A DNA stretch of 64,000 nucleotides from Hibiscus mutabilis (Eukaryota; Streptophyta; Magnoliopsida; Malvales; Malvaceae). The position numbers and the translations under genes are program-made. Under the pieces are notes generated by a model. That model worked only from the letters and a program-made list of their open reading frames with translations. It ran no database searches and was not told the DNA's origin. The DNA is taken from NCBI GenBank assembly GCA_019671005.1, contig CM033744.1:41294022-41358021 (forward strand), given 5' to 3'. Shown piece by piece: positions 26,301-37,399 of the stretch (its first letter is position 1; each line of letters starts with the position of its first letter).

Positions 26301-26674
26301 GTGATCATTTGATATTATTTATTCGTTCGACAGTCTAATGTCCCTTAAAAAAGTATTGTCGAACGAGCCTTTAATTCTATCGGTAATTATCCTATGTTAT
26401 ATTAATGGTGTATATAGAGTTATAAATTATTACTATTGAATGTGAAGTTTTAATACGATAAATTTTAGGTGCATTGATACGATGTGTTGCATTTTTTAAA
26501 AAGTTCAATAAAAATTTTCGAGATAATACAAAATACAATTAAAATCTTAAAACATAAACGCTAAAACGTATATAAGTATAAAACAAAAATCCATAGCACT
26601 GCAGAAGCAAGTACAAATGAAAATAAAAATCTCAAGCCAAAAATATCAAACTCCGACAACCTTAACCTGCTTCT
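20320..26674. other. Long intergenic region
   Basis: 6.3 kb with no gene I can support. It contains a poly-A run near 20350-20369 in the MAKR 3' flank. At about 22710-22860 there are diverged tandem units built on taggtgtctaaagta. At 23575-23790 there is a GC-richer open stretch on the minus strand (70 residues, Cys-rich, contains CPGYICECDQG) that I do not recognise. A (TA)n microsatellite lies near 25638-25661. Otherwise AT-rich. Confidence 0.5.
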
Positions 26675-27340
26675 TCACTTGCATGTAATAATTCCCAGTT
26701 TCCTGGAATGGATATCAATTTCCATGGTACAATTCATTTGGGCAGATTTCTTCCTCTTTATCACCTTCATCAAATGAATCTTCCCTTCCAACTTTGAGTA
26801 ACTCGTCAATGGCAGAACCCCCGAGCTTATATCACTCCCTAGTTCCCTATTCGTAGTGTTCGATGACAAACTGCTCGACCACAGCTCGACAACGACGTCA
26901 ATTTTTTTGATGGACCTAATCCCGACTCGACTTCTCTCGATCGTGGCCTCCCCAACCGGTGTGCCCCTGTAAGCAAACGTGATGCTGGCAACTCCGTACT
27001 TGAAGTCACCGAAATTCGTGTTCTTCACCGTGAATTGCGTGTTCATTCGGATGTCGAACGAAGGGGAAGCTTCGGTTCCGACGTTAAAGGCGGCGTCGAC
27101 GAACGATCCTGCTCGAACATGGAATTTCGGGTTTTTCGTACGCATGACAATTAACCCGAAAACCAGTATAACTCCTGTCTGGAACACGGCAAAGAGTAGT
27201 ATATACAACAGGCACTTCGTTCGGTTCCGTTTCTTTAGGTCTTTAGAGTTAGCCGCCGCCGGCGGCGGCACTTGGTCACTTTGTGTATGGCCATTGCTCG
27301 GTGCCAATGGATATGGCGAATCACCGGTCTTTTCTGCCAT
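26675..27340 (-). CDS. LEA-2 / NDR1-HIN1-like membrane protein
   Basis: Single-exon gene of 221 residues. The N-terminus is cytosolic and proline-rich (SDQVPPPAAANSKDLKKRNR), followed by one membrane segment at about residues 43-66 (CLLYILLFAVFQTGVILVFG). A LEA_2 beta-sandwich follows with the family signature FTVKNTNFGDFKY (103-115), and the tail ends GIITCK. This is the layout of the LEA hydroxyproline-rich glycoprotein/NHL family, plasma-membrane proteins linked to stress and defence. The exact function is unknown. I recall At1g64065 as the Arabidopsis counterpart, next to MAKR2, as here. A good TATA box sits about 95 bp upstream. Intact, no introns. Confidence 0.85.
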   Translation of the reverse strand: MAEKTGDSPYPLAPSNGHTQSDQVPPPAAANSKDLKKRNRTKCLLYILLFAVFQTGVILVFGLIVMRTKNPKFHVRAGSFVDAAFNVGTEASPSFDIRMNTQFTVKNTNFGDFKYGVASITFAYRGTPVGEATIERSRVGIRSIKKIDVVVELWSSSLSSNTTNRELGSDISSGVLPLTSYSKLEGKIHLMKVIKRKKSAQMNCTMEIDIHSRKLGIITCK

Positions 27341-27433
27341 TGTTTTGCTTTCTGTTAACTACTAATTTAATAGCTGAGAAAGAAAGTACGCTAAGAAGAA
27401 AGAACGAGATGAAATGTGGGGCTTTTTTTATAA

Positions 27434-27443
27434 GTATTTATAG
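27434..27443 (-). promoter_or_regulatory. TATA box of the LEA-2 gene
   Basis: On the minus strand the sequence reads CTATAAATAC, about 95 bp before the ATG at 27340. Position and sequence fit a plant TATA box; no further proof from sequence alone. Confidence 0.5.
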
Positions 27444-28773
27444 ATAAATGACATATACTATAGATTTGAAATAATATAGTAATTTTTTTTATGTCCGATA
27501 CATTAGATGTCCGGTAGTCAAATTAAACTCTTATTATATCCACGCACGAGTTAGATTGAATTTTTAAATAGGAAGTAAAGCTCTTTTAATCTTATTTTTT
27601 TTATTCATAAAACTCGATACTTTATTTAATTAAACTCTTTGGTAATTGATTATGCTTTGTTGACACTTAAACGCGTTAGGCACACTTGAAGCCTCTAACT
27701 TCATTGGCTTATGTTGCTAATGGATGAGTACCTTACAAAAGATGATTTATTCCTCATCATTTTACATTCAATAGTAATAGAAACTTCTCTCAAGTCAAAA
27801 TTAAATTGACTCATATACATATATATATTTGGTAATAACTTATATACGAGAAATTATATCATAGGTCCGACTCGCCATATCATCTATGGTTCAAACCAAT
27901 AAAAATCATCAATTTCAATAATTTTTTCCATGTCATCTTTTTACTAAGTGAATCTTCACACATATTTACTATAAATTAAATTAAAAAACAATTTTTACTA
28001 CGCGAAAGTTTACTTAGTAAAAAGATGACATAGAAAAAATTATTGAAATAATTTTTATTGGTTGAGACCATAAATGACGTGACTAGTCGGGCCTATAATA
28101 TAATTTATACTCGTATACATATAGTAAGTGTTATTTTTTTGCAAAATATAGAAAATTATTTGTAATGATTCTCATATATATAATCAAATGTGAAGTTAAG
28201 GAGGCTGGAGGTTTTTTTTCAAGCAAAGAGATATTTATATTATCAAGGCAAATACTGAGATTCGAACTCATACAATAAGAGACAACATGAATATTTTCGG
28301 TCATTCGGTGAACTAGTGGATCTGATGGGCTTTATTTTTTAAATGATAAAACTATGTATAAATTTTTCTAAAAATTATAAATTAATTCATGATAAAATTA
28401 CATTTTAACCCTAAAATTAACATTAACGTTAACTTTTTACCTAATACAGTGGTAAAATTACATTTTAACTCTTATAGAATTTATAGTTCAATTTATAGTC
28501 CTAAATCTTTTGAATTTAGGAAAATATATTATTAATATATTTTAATTTATACATGTTAATATAAATTTTAATTATTATAGTTTTACTAGTTTTATTCTAA
28601 TGATAACAAATAGTAAAGGGCAACATCTCTACCAAAATTGACCTACATATATTTCAAAGTTGAGACTCAAGATTTCCCTTTCTTATTCTTAGTCACATAT
28701 TATATGCTATATAAATATGTATTCTCGTTAATGTTACATTGATCGATCAAAATGATGATATCACTAAATATTA

Positions 28774-28871
28774 GAGTAAACTACATAAATGACGTGACAG
28801 TTAATATAATTACATAATTAGTCCTCAAGTTCTACACTTATTTTAATTTAGTCCATTTATGTAGTTTACCC
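28774..28871. mobile_element. Mini-hairpin related to the GGGTAAACTA TIR family
   Basis: Reads agagtaaactacataaatga at the left and tccatttatgtagtttaccc at the right, so the ends are inverted copies around a centre of about 60 bp. The terminus GGGTAAACTACATAAATG resembles that of the element at 10450-11730. Probably a highly deleted relative. Confidence 0.45.
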
Positions 28872-29100
28872 TTGTTTTTATCATCATAAGATTAACTCTT
28901 CATTACCTTTCGCGATTCTCAGTGTTGAAAGAAGAGAGCTGTAGTTCTTGTTTTTTTTTTTTTTTTGCTTACATGAGTTTTGAAAGAAGAGAGCTGTTTT
29001 TAATCAAGTAATTATGTATTTAATGAGTTAAGTTTCATGGGAATTATAATGGAATTGGTGGCTGAAGATTATTAATTAATGAGGGAGGTTGTTGAAAAAG

Positions 29101-29340
29101 CACTAGGAAATGAGTGGATCCCCTTCCTTTTATGTGAAATCGGAGCTTAGTTTATCCGGATGCTTTCCAAAGATGGGCCGTAGCCTTTTGTACCATTAGA
29201 TTTGATCTTGAACAAGGTCAGCTCATAGAAGAGTGTTGCCCACCTGGTCGCGTCACACAGGAAGAGGAACACGAGGTTGCTTTTAGTTCGTTTCCGGATT
29301 CGGCTAAATTGATAGGTTAAAGATGAGATGGGCATGAAAT
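29101..29340 (-). other. Unrecognised open stretch, possible gene fragment
   Basis: GC-richer than its AT-rich surroundings. The minus strand is open for about 60 codons, including RKRTKSNLVFLFLCDATRWA and GTKGYGPSLES. I do not recognise the family. It has no clear start context or splice partners, so it may be a captured or relic exon. Confidence 0.25.
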
Positions 29341-29623
29341 ATATAAAAAATATGGACTAAATTGATAGATTATTAAAATTATGTAGGTTAATTTTTTAGA
29401 ATTAGAGCCCAATTAAAATTAGTGTAAAACTTGAGAGCGAATTATATAATTATATTAATTTATATTCACTGACGTGTCATCAATCGTTGAATTTTTAACG
29501 ACGTCGGATCAATTTGTTATTTTTTTAAATTAGAGAACCAATTTATAATTTTTGATAGTCGAGGGGCGCAAAAAAATTAAAACATAGCCGGGAGACCATT
29601 TATATAGTTTACTCTAAACATTA

Positions 29624-29885
29624 TACTCCATTTGTCCCATTTATTTTGTTTATTGTTGACTTTTCACACAGTTTTAAAAAGAAAAAATTTGTGTAAGAAA
29701 ATTATGTAAAATAATTGAAACGACAATGTTATCCTTAAAAAGTTGAATTTTGTTTTATTGAGAAACTAAAAAAAGAATATAAAGGGAAATATGCCTTATA
29801 AAAATTGTTAATTTTTTTAATAACACATTTTAAGTGGGACAATTTCAAAACACAAATGAAACATATTGAGTGAGACTGATAGTAT
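29624..29885. mobile_element. Mariner/Stowaway-type MITE
   Basis: Left end tactccatttgtcccattta is the common TACTCC-x-TC-x-GTCCCA terminus of plant mariner-like MITEs. The right end, gaaacatattgagtgagact, is a diverged inverted match. The interior (tgttatccttaaaaagttga, ttttgttttattgagaaact) is shared with sequence at about 14880-14960, showing a dispersed family. Confidence 0.45.
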
Positions 29886-30095
29886 ATCACAATTTAATTA
29901 ATTATTGAAATATCATATTAACGCTAAATATCGATTTGGGATATTTTTAAATTTTTTTCTTCTGAATTTAGATATCAATTTAAGACTTCTTTTCCAGTAC
30001 AGATACCAATTACAGTTAATTTGCTGTAATGTAACCATTCAGCCTTGAACTGTATTAGTTTTATTGTATCATTGCAACACCATTCTTTCAGTCCG

Positions 30096-31502
30096 TCATT
30101 TCTGCTTCCATGACTCGAAAAGCTCGGCCACCGCAATCCGAGAAGAACCTCCGTCGCTCACCGCCACCTTGGCTGCATTTTTCATAGCTCCGATTCGCTC
30201 CCTAACCAACTCACCTTCATTCGATTCCATCAATTGCTTAACTCGCTTCTCCACCACATTCGAACACACCAACCCGGTTTCGGACTCCAGCATCGGCAAA
30301 GCGATTTTCATTTCTTCTACCATCAAAACCCTATTGTACCTTTGTTCGGCATAAAGCGGCCACGCCAACATCGGAACCCCAGCGCACACCGATTCCAGCA
30401 CCGAGTTCCAGCCGCAGTGAGTTACGAAGCCACCGATCGAGTCATGATTCAACACGGCTGCCTGAGGAGCCCATGATTTCACCACGTATCCCCTCTCTTT
30501 AGTCCTCTCCAAGAACCCTCCAGGAAGCAACGAATTCAAATCCGGCTCCATTTTTTCGTTAATGCCCGAGCTTTGACTCTCTAATGGAGGATTTCGCACT
30601 ACCCACAAGAACCTATGCCCACTTCTCTCTAATCCAACAGCGATCTCCCTTAATTGTTCAATCGAAAACAGTCCAGCGCTACCAAAACAAAGAAACACTA
30701 CACTTTTACTAGGCTGCGAGTCTAACCATTTTAAGCACTCCGCGCCACCACCGCCGCCGCCTGCAGTGGCGTTAGCTACGAAAGGTCCGATGCAATAAAT
30801 GGGAGGCGTCGGGGAATTCGGCACGCAGAGTCCATTAGCAATCGCCTTGATGGCCTTTGGCTCCATGAATTCAAAAGTGTTGATAATAATCCCGGCTGAG
30901 TGAAGCAAGCGAGTGGAGATATCCAAGAAAATTTCATACATCTCGTTGCGTTTGAGTATCGGCGCCGGCATATCCGAGGATGGAATCGGTGGCACGCCGG
31001 GGATGTCAATTAGAAGGTCGAGATAATCTTCGAAGCTTTGGGTGAATTTGTTGTGGAGAGTGGGGAGATACAGTAACAAACCAAGAGAACCGGCGGCGCA
31101 AGTGTAGAAACAGTAACCCGGTAGCTCGAAATCAGCGACTACTTTCAATGCGGTGCCGATGCAGAAGAAGTCGACAATGACGGCGTCGAGTGTGAAGTTT
31201 TCTGAGATGGTAAGGAGGGCACGGCGGAAGTCGGGGACGTTGAGACGGAGGACGTCGAAGAGAAGGGCTACCTGGTCCTGGGGGGTTTCCAATGGAGGGA
31301 GATTGACGGTGGGGAGGTAGTGGAAGGTGATGGCAGAGGAGGAGGAGGAGGAGGAGGGAAGTTGGGAAGGAAGGGTGGTGATTAGAATGTGGATTGAAAG
31401 TGAAGGTCGGAGAGTGAGAAGGAGGTTGCCTAATTCCACCATTGAAGTTTGATGGGAAACCAAAGGTGCTGGGTAAAGAACTATAGCTTCCTTCTTCGCC
31501 AT
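30096..31502 (-). CDS. UDP-glycosyltransferase (UGT88-like)
   Basis: Soluble GT1-family enzyme that moves sugar, usually glucose, from UDP-sugar to a small acceptor such as a phenolic. The natural acceptor cannot be read from sequence. Single exon, 468 residues, normal length. His17 (in PAPLVSHQTSMVELG) is the expected catalytic base, and Asp111 (DAVIVDFFC) its likely partner. The PSPG box spans about residues 344-387, from WAPQAAVLNHDSIGGF through HCGWNSVLESVCAGVPMLAW and PLYAEQ. The final Glu-Gln pair fits UDP-glucose use. The N-terminal LYPAP-x-MVELG pattern and overall sequence fit group E, close to UGT88. A Gly run (about residues 248-253) and a Ser run (50-56) are low-complexity insertions. 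No in-frame lesions. It is not part of the Arabidopsis block I recall for its neighbours, so it may have moved in. Confidence 0.92.
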   Translation of the reverse strand: MAKKEAIVLYPAPLVSHQTSMVELGNLLLTLRPSLSIHILITTLPSQLPSSSSSSSAITFHYLPTVNLPPLETPQDQVALLFDVLRLNVPDFRRALLTISENFTLDAVIVDFFCIGTALKVVADFELPGYCFYTCAAGSLGLLLYLPTLHNKFTQSFEDYLDLLIDIPGVPPIPSSDMPAPILKRNEMYEIFLDISTRLLHSAGIIINTFEFMEPKAIKAIANGLCVPNSPTPPIYCIGPFVANATAGGGGGGAECLKWLDSQPSKSVVFLCFGSAGLFSIEQLREIAVGLERSGHRFLWVVRNPPLESQSSGINEKMEPDLNSLLPGGFLERTKERGYVVKSWAPQAAVLNHDSIGGFVTHCGWNSVLESVCAGVPMLAWPLYAEQRYNRVLMVEEMKIALPMLESETGLVCSNVVEKRVKQLMESNEGELVRERIGAMKNAAKVAVSDGGSSRIAVAELFESWKQK

Positions 31503-33438
31503 TGTTGATACTGTAAATTTCTACAGATCAATGAAAGTTAACAAACTATACCTATAGAATCAGAATTTTTTTTATTATGCTTGTGTTTACATGTAATATT
31601 TATTCAAAATTTTTTTTAGCTCTTTAATGACTTACAAAGACTGTGTATATTGGTGCTCAAACCCGGATTATTTAAATAAAATATATCATACACTAAAATT
31701 ACTCAATAAAAATTAAATACAAAATAAACAAGAGAAAAGAGTGTCGGTGCATACCAAACTATCAATCTAAAACTTTATCAAAGAATTGTAGATGTAATCA
31801 ACGATCATAGAGCATGTGATTGAAGTTATAGTTTTAAGATTAAGTGTAAAATTCTCAAACCTCTCTCTCAGCTAAAAATTGTTCAAAAAATTATAGATGG
31901 GAACCCTTGATCGGTAGTTAGTGGCGAATGACAGGTAGCATTTCAACCCACGATCCTGGGATAATGTGCCAATTTTAGCTCTAAATGAACCCACCTTCCT
32001 TCACCTACCCCAAATCTAAACCATGCCAAAGTTGTGCAGGGAAATCACGTGTCAAGAAGGAGCCAAAGACGTTGGACGTATAGGGATAGAATGTTATGTA
32101 TGAACGTACATTTTCTTTAAAGTTTAACTTCATATTTTCTTTTATTTCGATATTGATTATTATATATTTTAACGTTTAAAGTTTAAATTTTATGATTTAA
32201 AGTTTATATTTTTGGGTTTAGGGTGAGTTTGATAGTTAAGTTTAAGGTTTAAGGTTTACATTTAAAGATTTAGTGTTTAAGGTTTAGGGTTTGAGTTTTA
32301 TGTTTAAGTTTAGAGTTTAGGGTTAATATATTTACATTGATGTAAATGAATGAAGAATAGCTTGAGAGTTTATGGTTTACAAGTTAGGGTTTGTGGTTTA
32401 AGATTTAAGGTTAGCATATTTATATTGATGTAAATATAATATAATAGTATAATTGACAAAATTGACGTGTTAAATAAATAATACATATGGCATGTAGGTC
32501 ATGGTAAATAAATATCAGCCAACTTATTAAATAATACGACATTAAATTTTACATATACCAAACACATGATTATTTATACTTTTTGTAATAAAAAAATGTT
32601 AAATAATACATCACGCCATTTACAAGTCAACCAAACATGCCCTTATACTCTTCTACAATTTTCATTCATTTACAGAAGAAAAATCCAAGTGTTTGGCCCA
32701 TGTTTTGGAGACATCTTATGTTTTTATAAATTCAGGTTCTAACTCAATCATGTAATCATGAAATTTTAGATTTAATCTCATCATCTCAAACCTCCTATAA
32801 TTTAATCAAATAATTCTTGTATTGGTTAGATTGAAGACTGAAATTTTAAATTGAAAAAAAAAACTACCAATTTAATCTAGTGAGATAAGACATTAAATCT
32901 CTCAAACAAGATTAAGAATTCGAATCTTAACGTTGTGAATAGAGAAAATCCCATATTAAGTCTCTACAAAACCCGATCAAGATTAATCGACCACTGAATC
33001 AAAAACCGGCGGCTAAAAATGATTAAATTAAAGTATAGAGACTAAATTCACGACTTACTGATGCCAAAATTTCACCTACATTATATCAATCCAAATTCCA
33101 AACTTATTTCGGTTATATTAGTATCTTTGAACTGCTACATCCGCTTATTTTCCATTGAACATACCAATATCAAATTTATCAAAGAGAAGAAGAAAAAGGT
33201 CGCATTCTTCATTTTCAAAGCATAAAAGTTGGGAAGGCTTTCACCAAAACATAACTACACAAACCCCAAAAGAAACCTTTAAAATTAAAGGGTACTGACG
33301 AAAGTTGAAAGAAAATCCATCTACCTCAACTTGGGAGCAGATTTCGACATTCAAAGCACGGCAACTTGACACAATAATATCGAAGAAGGGTACAACATTT
33401 GCAGACCGAAATAGCAGTCCATTGAGAAAACTAAGAGA
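31503..33438. other. Intergenic between UGT and SGT1
   Basis: UGT promoter side and SGT1 3' side. At about 32190-32420 there is a run of degenerate TTTAGGG-like units resembling the core of the telomere-like MITEs, but I see no clean termini. No gene found. Confidence 0.5.
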
Positions 33439-35816
33439 TCAGTGCCCCCACTTCTTCAGTTTGTCGACTTCTTTCCAGTTCGTCGAAAGAACAGTCCCAT
33501 TTGATTCCACCTACAACACACACAACAGATAGATCGTTCAAGCCCTGTGTTCTGACCGATATTTTTATACTAAACCACAGTTATGCATGAGACACTCTTT
33601 GGGTAGAAATATCTTACAAAAGATTTCTGCATGGCCCTTCTTGCGTCCTCATCAGCATCCTGATAAATCTCCCGGAAAATTTTATTCAATCCGGCATCAC
33701 CATCCAGTTGTTCTTCTTTTTCCTGAAAACCGGCCACAAGGGTCGTGTTAACGATGCTTGTACCCCATAAAGGAAACAAATAAATTAAGATGTTTAATAT
33801 ACCTCCTGCTTAACTTGAGCTTCAATTTTATCCCAATCAACCCTCTTCGGTTTGGAGGATGGGTATGCCGGTCTCAGATTTGCAGTAACTATTACACAAG
33901 AATTAGTTATGACCGCAAACAAATAAAAGGATATGTTACTTGCCAAATTATTTAAGGAAATATTCAAGCTTCTTAGAACAATATCAAGTTGAACCAATCA
34001 AATGAAAATAGACAAGATTTTCAATTGCAAAAGCATCTGCAATGAAAAGTACAAAAAATTATTTGTTTTTAGTGTGTGCAAAAATTTCTACGGCAGCTAT
34101 TGATGTGTTACCGTTTGGAACTGTAAACCCCCTATATTGCAGAATAACAAATAGCTGCTAAATGAAAAGATTGCAAAATTTACCACAAATAAATTAACAA
34201 TATAAAAACGATACTTTATTCCTATCCAAACGACCGATTTCCAGTTGATCTTATATGGTTTGTGAAATTGACTTACTCCAAAAATAAATAGCTTAACAAC
34301 TAAAATTTGGTTCCGAAGAAGCATTTACCTGCTTAAAGTGTTCACAGTTTATGTTACCCAGTAAAAAATTCAAATTTAAACTACTATTATCTCTTTGTCT
34401 TAAAACAGCAAAGGCCAAGCATACAGCATCATAGGTGCATGTACAAAATAAACAAGTCAGTATGGCACGCAAAAAGAAATCTTGGACATTCGGTTGCCTC
34501 ACGGTTAACTGCTGGTAATAAAGATAACATGCTATGGAGATCAACTTACCAGAAGATACATTAATTCTTTGGGGAACAGCAGCTTCCCTGCTATATTCAA
34601 GGGATGTCCAATGAATTGATTCAGCTTTTACTAGCCGAATTTCAATTTTGGTTGACAAAACATCATATATGCACTTGTCGGGTATTATCTGTTCAAACAT
34701 AGGCAATTGCCACAAAGAATAATTAAGCATACCAAAATATTGAACAAAAAGCTTGCTTGTTACTAAATGCCAACCTTATGTACCATACTGATCTTACTCG
34801 TACAAACCAGAAACTATGAATTTTATGCAATACCTTTCCAAATAAGCGAGGTTGGAAATGATAAGCATCTTTACCAGGAGCATTGATGGCTACACTTAGC
34901 TACACAGCAACAGAGAAAGAAAGCAAATTCAGCCTATATACTAGCAAAGAACTCGACACTACTCATTGAACACTGCACAGAAACACACAAAAGACAAACA
35001 CAAAAGACGGATGAATTATTATGCAACTTACTATTTGTTCACCATAATCAACTCTTACACATTCACGTGGTATTCCCTTAGCAAAAATTGTGACAACCAC
35101 TTCCTCTGGTTTCTGGTAAAATTCATGCCTGAACAATAATTTTGACAGAATCAACCACAAAATCACCCAATGTAAATAGCACTGAACTTACAAAGAGAAT
35201 ACATAGGCACAAACCTGTAAGATGGTTTGGCTGGTGCTGCCACATTCGTGGATCTGACGGAACTGCTTTCACAGGTACAACATTTGTTGTCACCTCTTCC
35301 GGTGCCCGCTTCGGTAACTCACCAGTCCTCTAAACAAACACACAAACTCATTAGTAAGACAACGGATACTGTCAGGATGGTATTTGAATATCTTTAACTA
35401 TAAAACAATTCCTTTAGGTAAATTCACCACTCACTAAAAAAACCATTCTTTAAGACTATATACCTGCAATGCGCTCTTCACATTCTTTAATCAACTTGGA
35501 AAATCTCGACTCTCCCGGCGCCAAAGCCACACCGGCCTCCAATGCAGCCTTAGCAGTTTGATACTCCTCAAGCTTCATACACGCAGTACTGCAGACATAG
35601 ATTTACTTATTATACGTATTATAGGCCTCTGCATAACTACCTCAGCCGCAATAAATAAAGGTCTGGAATACGAGTTTAGCTATTTTATTAACTATTATAA
35701 CTTTCTCCTATAACAATATTCATGAAAACTAGGGGTGGGCAAAATTCTACTGGACTCAAAAAAATCAAATTATTTGACTCGGTTCGATGCGAAAATAATC
35801 GACTCGTAATTTCATA

Positions 35817-35852
<36 letters not shown>

Positions 35853-36475
35853 ATACGAAAGAATATGAAGAAATATATATGTATTGTATATGGTTATAGA
35901 AAAGCTTTTAAATTGGAACTAATTAGTATCATAACATTATCAATGTTTACAATTAAGTTTGAGTTATAAAATACGAATCTTCAACTCGACTACCTCGAAC
36001 TTTTTTGACTGATCGAATGCGTACCCTAATGAAAACAACTCTAGGAATTCCTTTAGTAATTATACATTAAATAAGATACAATGTGGAAACAGTTTATTTT
36101 ACTGCAGAAAGCAACAAATTATGCATTGGAGCAGCCCAAATTATGAAATTAAAGAGGAAAGGGAAAATCAACTAACGCTTTACGCAAGTAGGCTTTAGAC
36201 ATGGAAGGGTCCAACTCAACTGCTTTGCTTGCATCCGCCACAGCCTCTGCGAGGACAAAATTAACAATTACTCTTTAAAAAATCATAAAAAATTGAGATA
36301 AATTGGGGGACAAACCAGGGAGATTATTGAGTTTGATGTTGGCTTGAGCGCTGTCAGCGTAGAGCTCGGCCCTTTTAGGGTTTTGCTCGATGGCTTGCGA
36401 GTAGAGATCGAGAGCGAGTTCGAAGTGGTCATCGATGAATGCTTCTTTGGCTTTGGTTTCAAGCGCAGAAGCCAT
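33439..36475 (-). CDS. SGT1: SGT1 co-chaperone (suppressor of G2 allele of skp1)
   Basis: SGT1 links HSP90 and RAR1 to NLR immune receptors and also binds SKP1/SCF. Ten exons: 36475-36316, 36246-36177, 35588-35464, 35317-35215, 35128-35032, 34899-34834, 34688-34550, 33888-33803, 33722-33618 and 33510-33439, giving 340 residues. TPR region about 1-118 (ADSAQANIKLNNL, YLRKATACMKLEEY). CS domain about 154-253 (HEFYQKPEEVVVTIFAKGIP, PRLFGKIIPDKC). SGS domain about 260-340 (RPAYPSSKPKRVDWDKIEAQ, ESNGTVLSTNWKEV). Two oddities. The nearest exon 4 acceptor (35330) puts a TGA in frame after four residues; an acceptor 12 bases further on (35318) avoids it. The SGS tail ends DKLKKWGH, about ten residues shorter than the usual PPDGMELKKWE-type ending. 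The domain call is certain; the linker is less so. Confidence 0.9.
35730..36028. mobile_element. hAT-type MITE in SGT1 intron 2
   Basis: Begins TAGGGGTGGGCAAAATTC and ends GCGTACCCTA, with imperfect inverted ends. It is flanked by a perfect 8-bp duplication atgaaaac (35722-35729 and 36029-36036), the hAT hallmark. It carries a (TA)14 run at 35821-35849 and no ORF. It lies wholly inside the intron between SGT1 exons 2 and 3 and is likely removed by splicing. Confidence 0.75.
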
Positions 36476-37394
36476 TAGAAGTCTCTAGAAGATTATATAC
36501 AACGGGTAGAGGAGGGGAATTCTGATTTTCTGAGGATTGGAGAATAATATGATTGACCCTATATAAACACATAGATTAATAGCTAAAATCTAAAACTGTT
36601 ATGGTAAACCATAAGAATGACTACCATAGTTTATAGGATTTTTATTTTGAGCATCATATTTTCAGTTTTTTTAATAATACCACTTAACTATTTAAATGAT
36701 ATTAATTAAATTATTTGCGATTAAAACTTAACGAAAAATATGATGCAATCGTTAATTGAAAACTGTACAATACACATTTGACCTCTTTTATTTACATATT
36801 ATATCATATTTTTTTTCATGTGGCAGATGATATTCATTTCAGGAGACTCGTGTTCATTCGCAATGTCTGCAAGGTGTGTGCATTGTCAAATAGTTAATAA
36901 TATCAATGAAGAAATACTACCTTATAATCCCCTCTTTAGACTGTTAAAAAATTGTGATCTTCTAATCTGTTATAATTAATTTAATAAAAAAATATTTATA
37001 TGTCACATCACCAATCTAGTTCACATATATATGCTTCGTCAACGATAAAAGTTTACCGTTAATCAATTAAAAGTTTTCATCCAAAAAAGTCATTTTGATT
37101 AAAAATTAAAACATTATAGCTAAAATGCTTCAAAAAAAATAAAATAAAAAATAATCATTTAATCAAATTTTTGGAGTAATTTTGACATTATACCATTTAA
37201 TAACACATTATAGACACCATTCTCGCGTTAGAGATGGGCGGTATGAGTTTTTGGCTTCGTCTTTACCTAATCTATTAACTCTTTAGCTTGACTCTGCCTT
37301 GATTTTGATTTAAATATTAATTTATCCACCCAGCTATGATATATCAACTGCTAAATTCGACTATGATTTGACTCAAAAATTTTAAAATGTTTTT
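36476..37394. other. Intergenic, SGT1 upstream
   Basis: Promoter side of SGT1, then AT-rich sequence with weak inverted repeats. No gene recognised. Confidence 0.5.
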
Positions 37395-37399
37395 ATCTT

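Larger units (their letters stand above)
27444..30095. other. Intergenic region
   Basis: AT-rich. Contains a small hairpin element (28774-28871), an unrecognised GC-richer open stretch (29101-29340, minus) and a mariner-like MITE (29624-29885), each listed separately. Confidence 0.5.

Noticed and set aside
30064..31009. Several small frames inside the UGT region
   Set aside because: All overlap the intact 468-residue UGT and lack their own conserved features.
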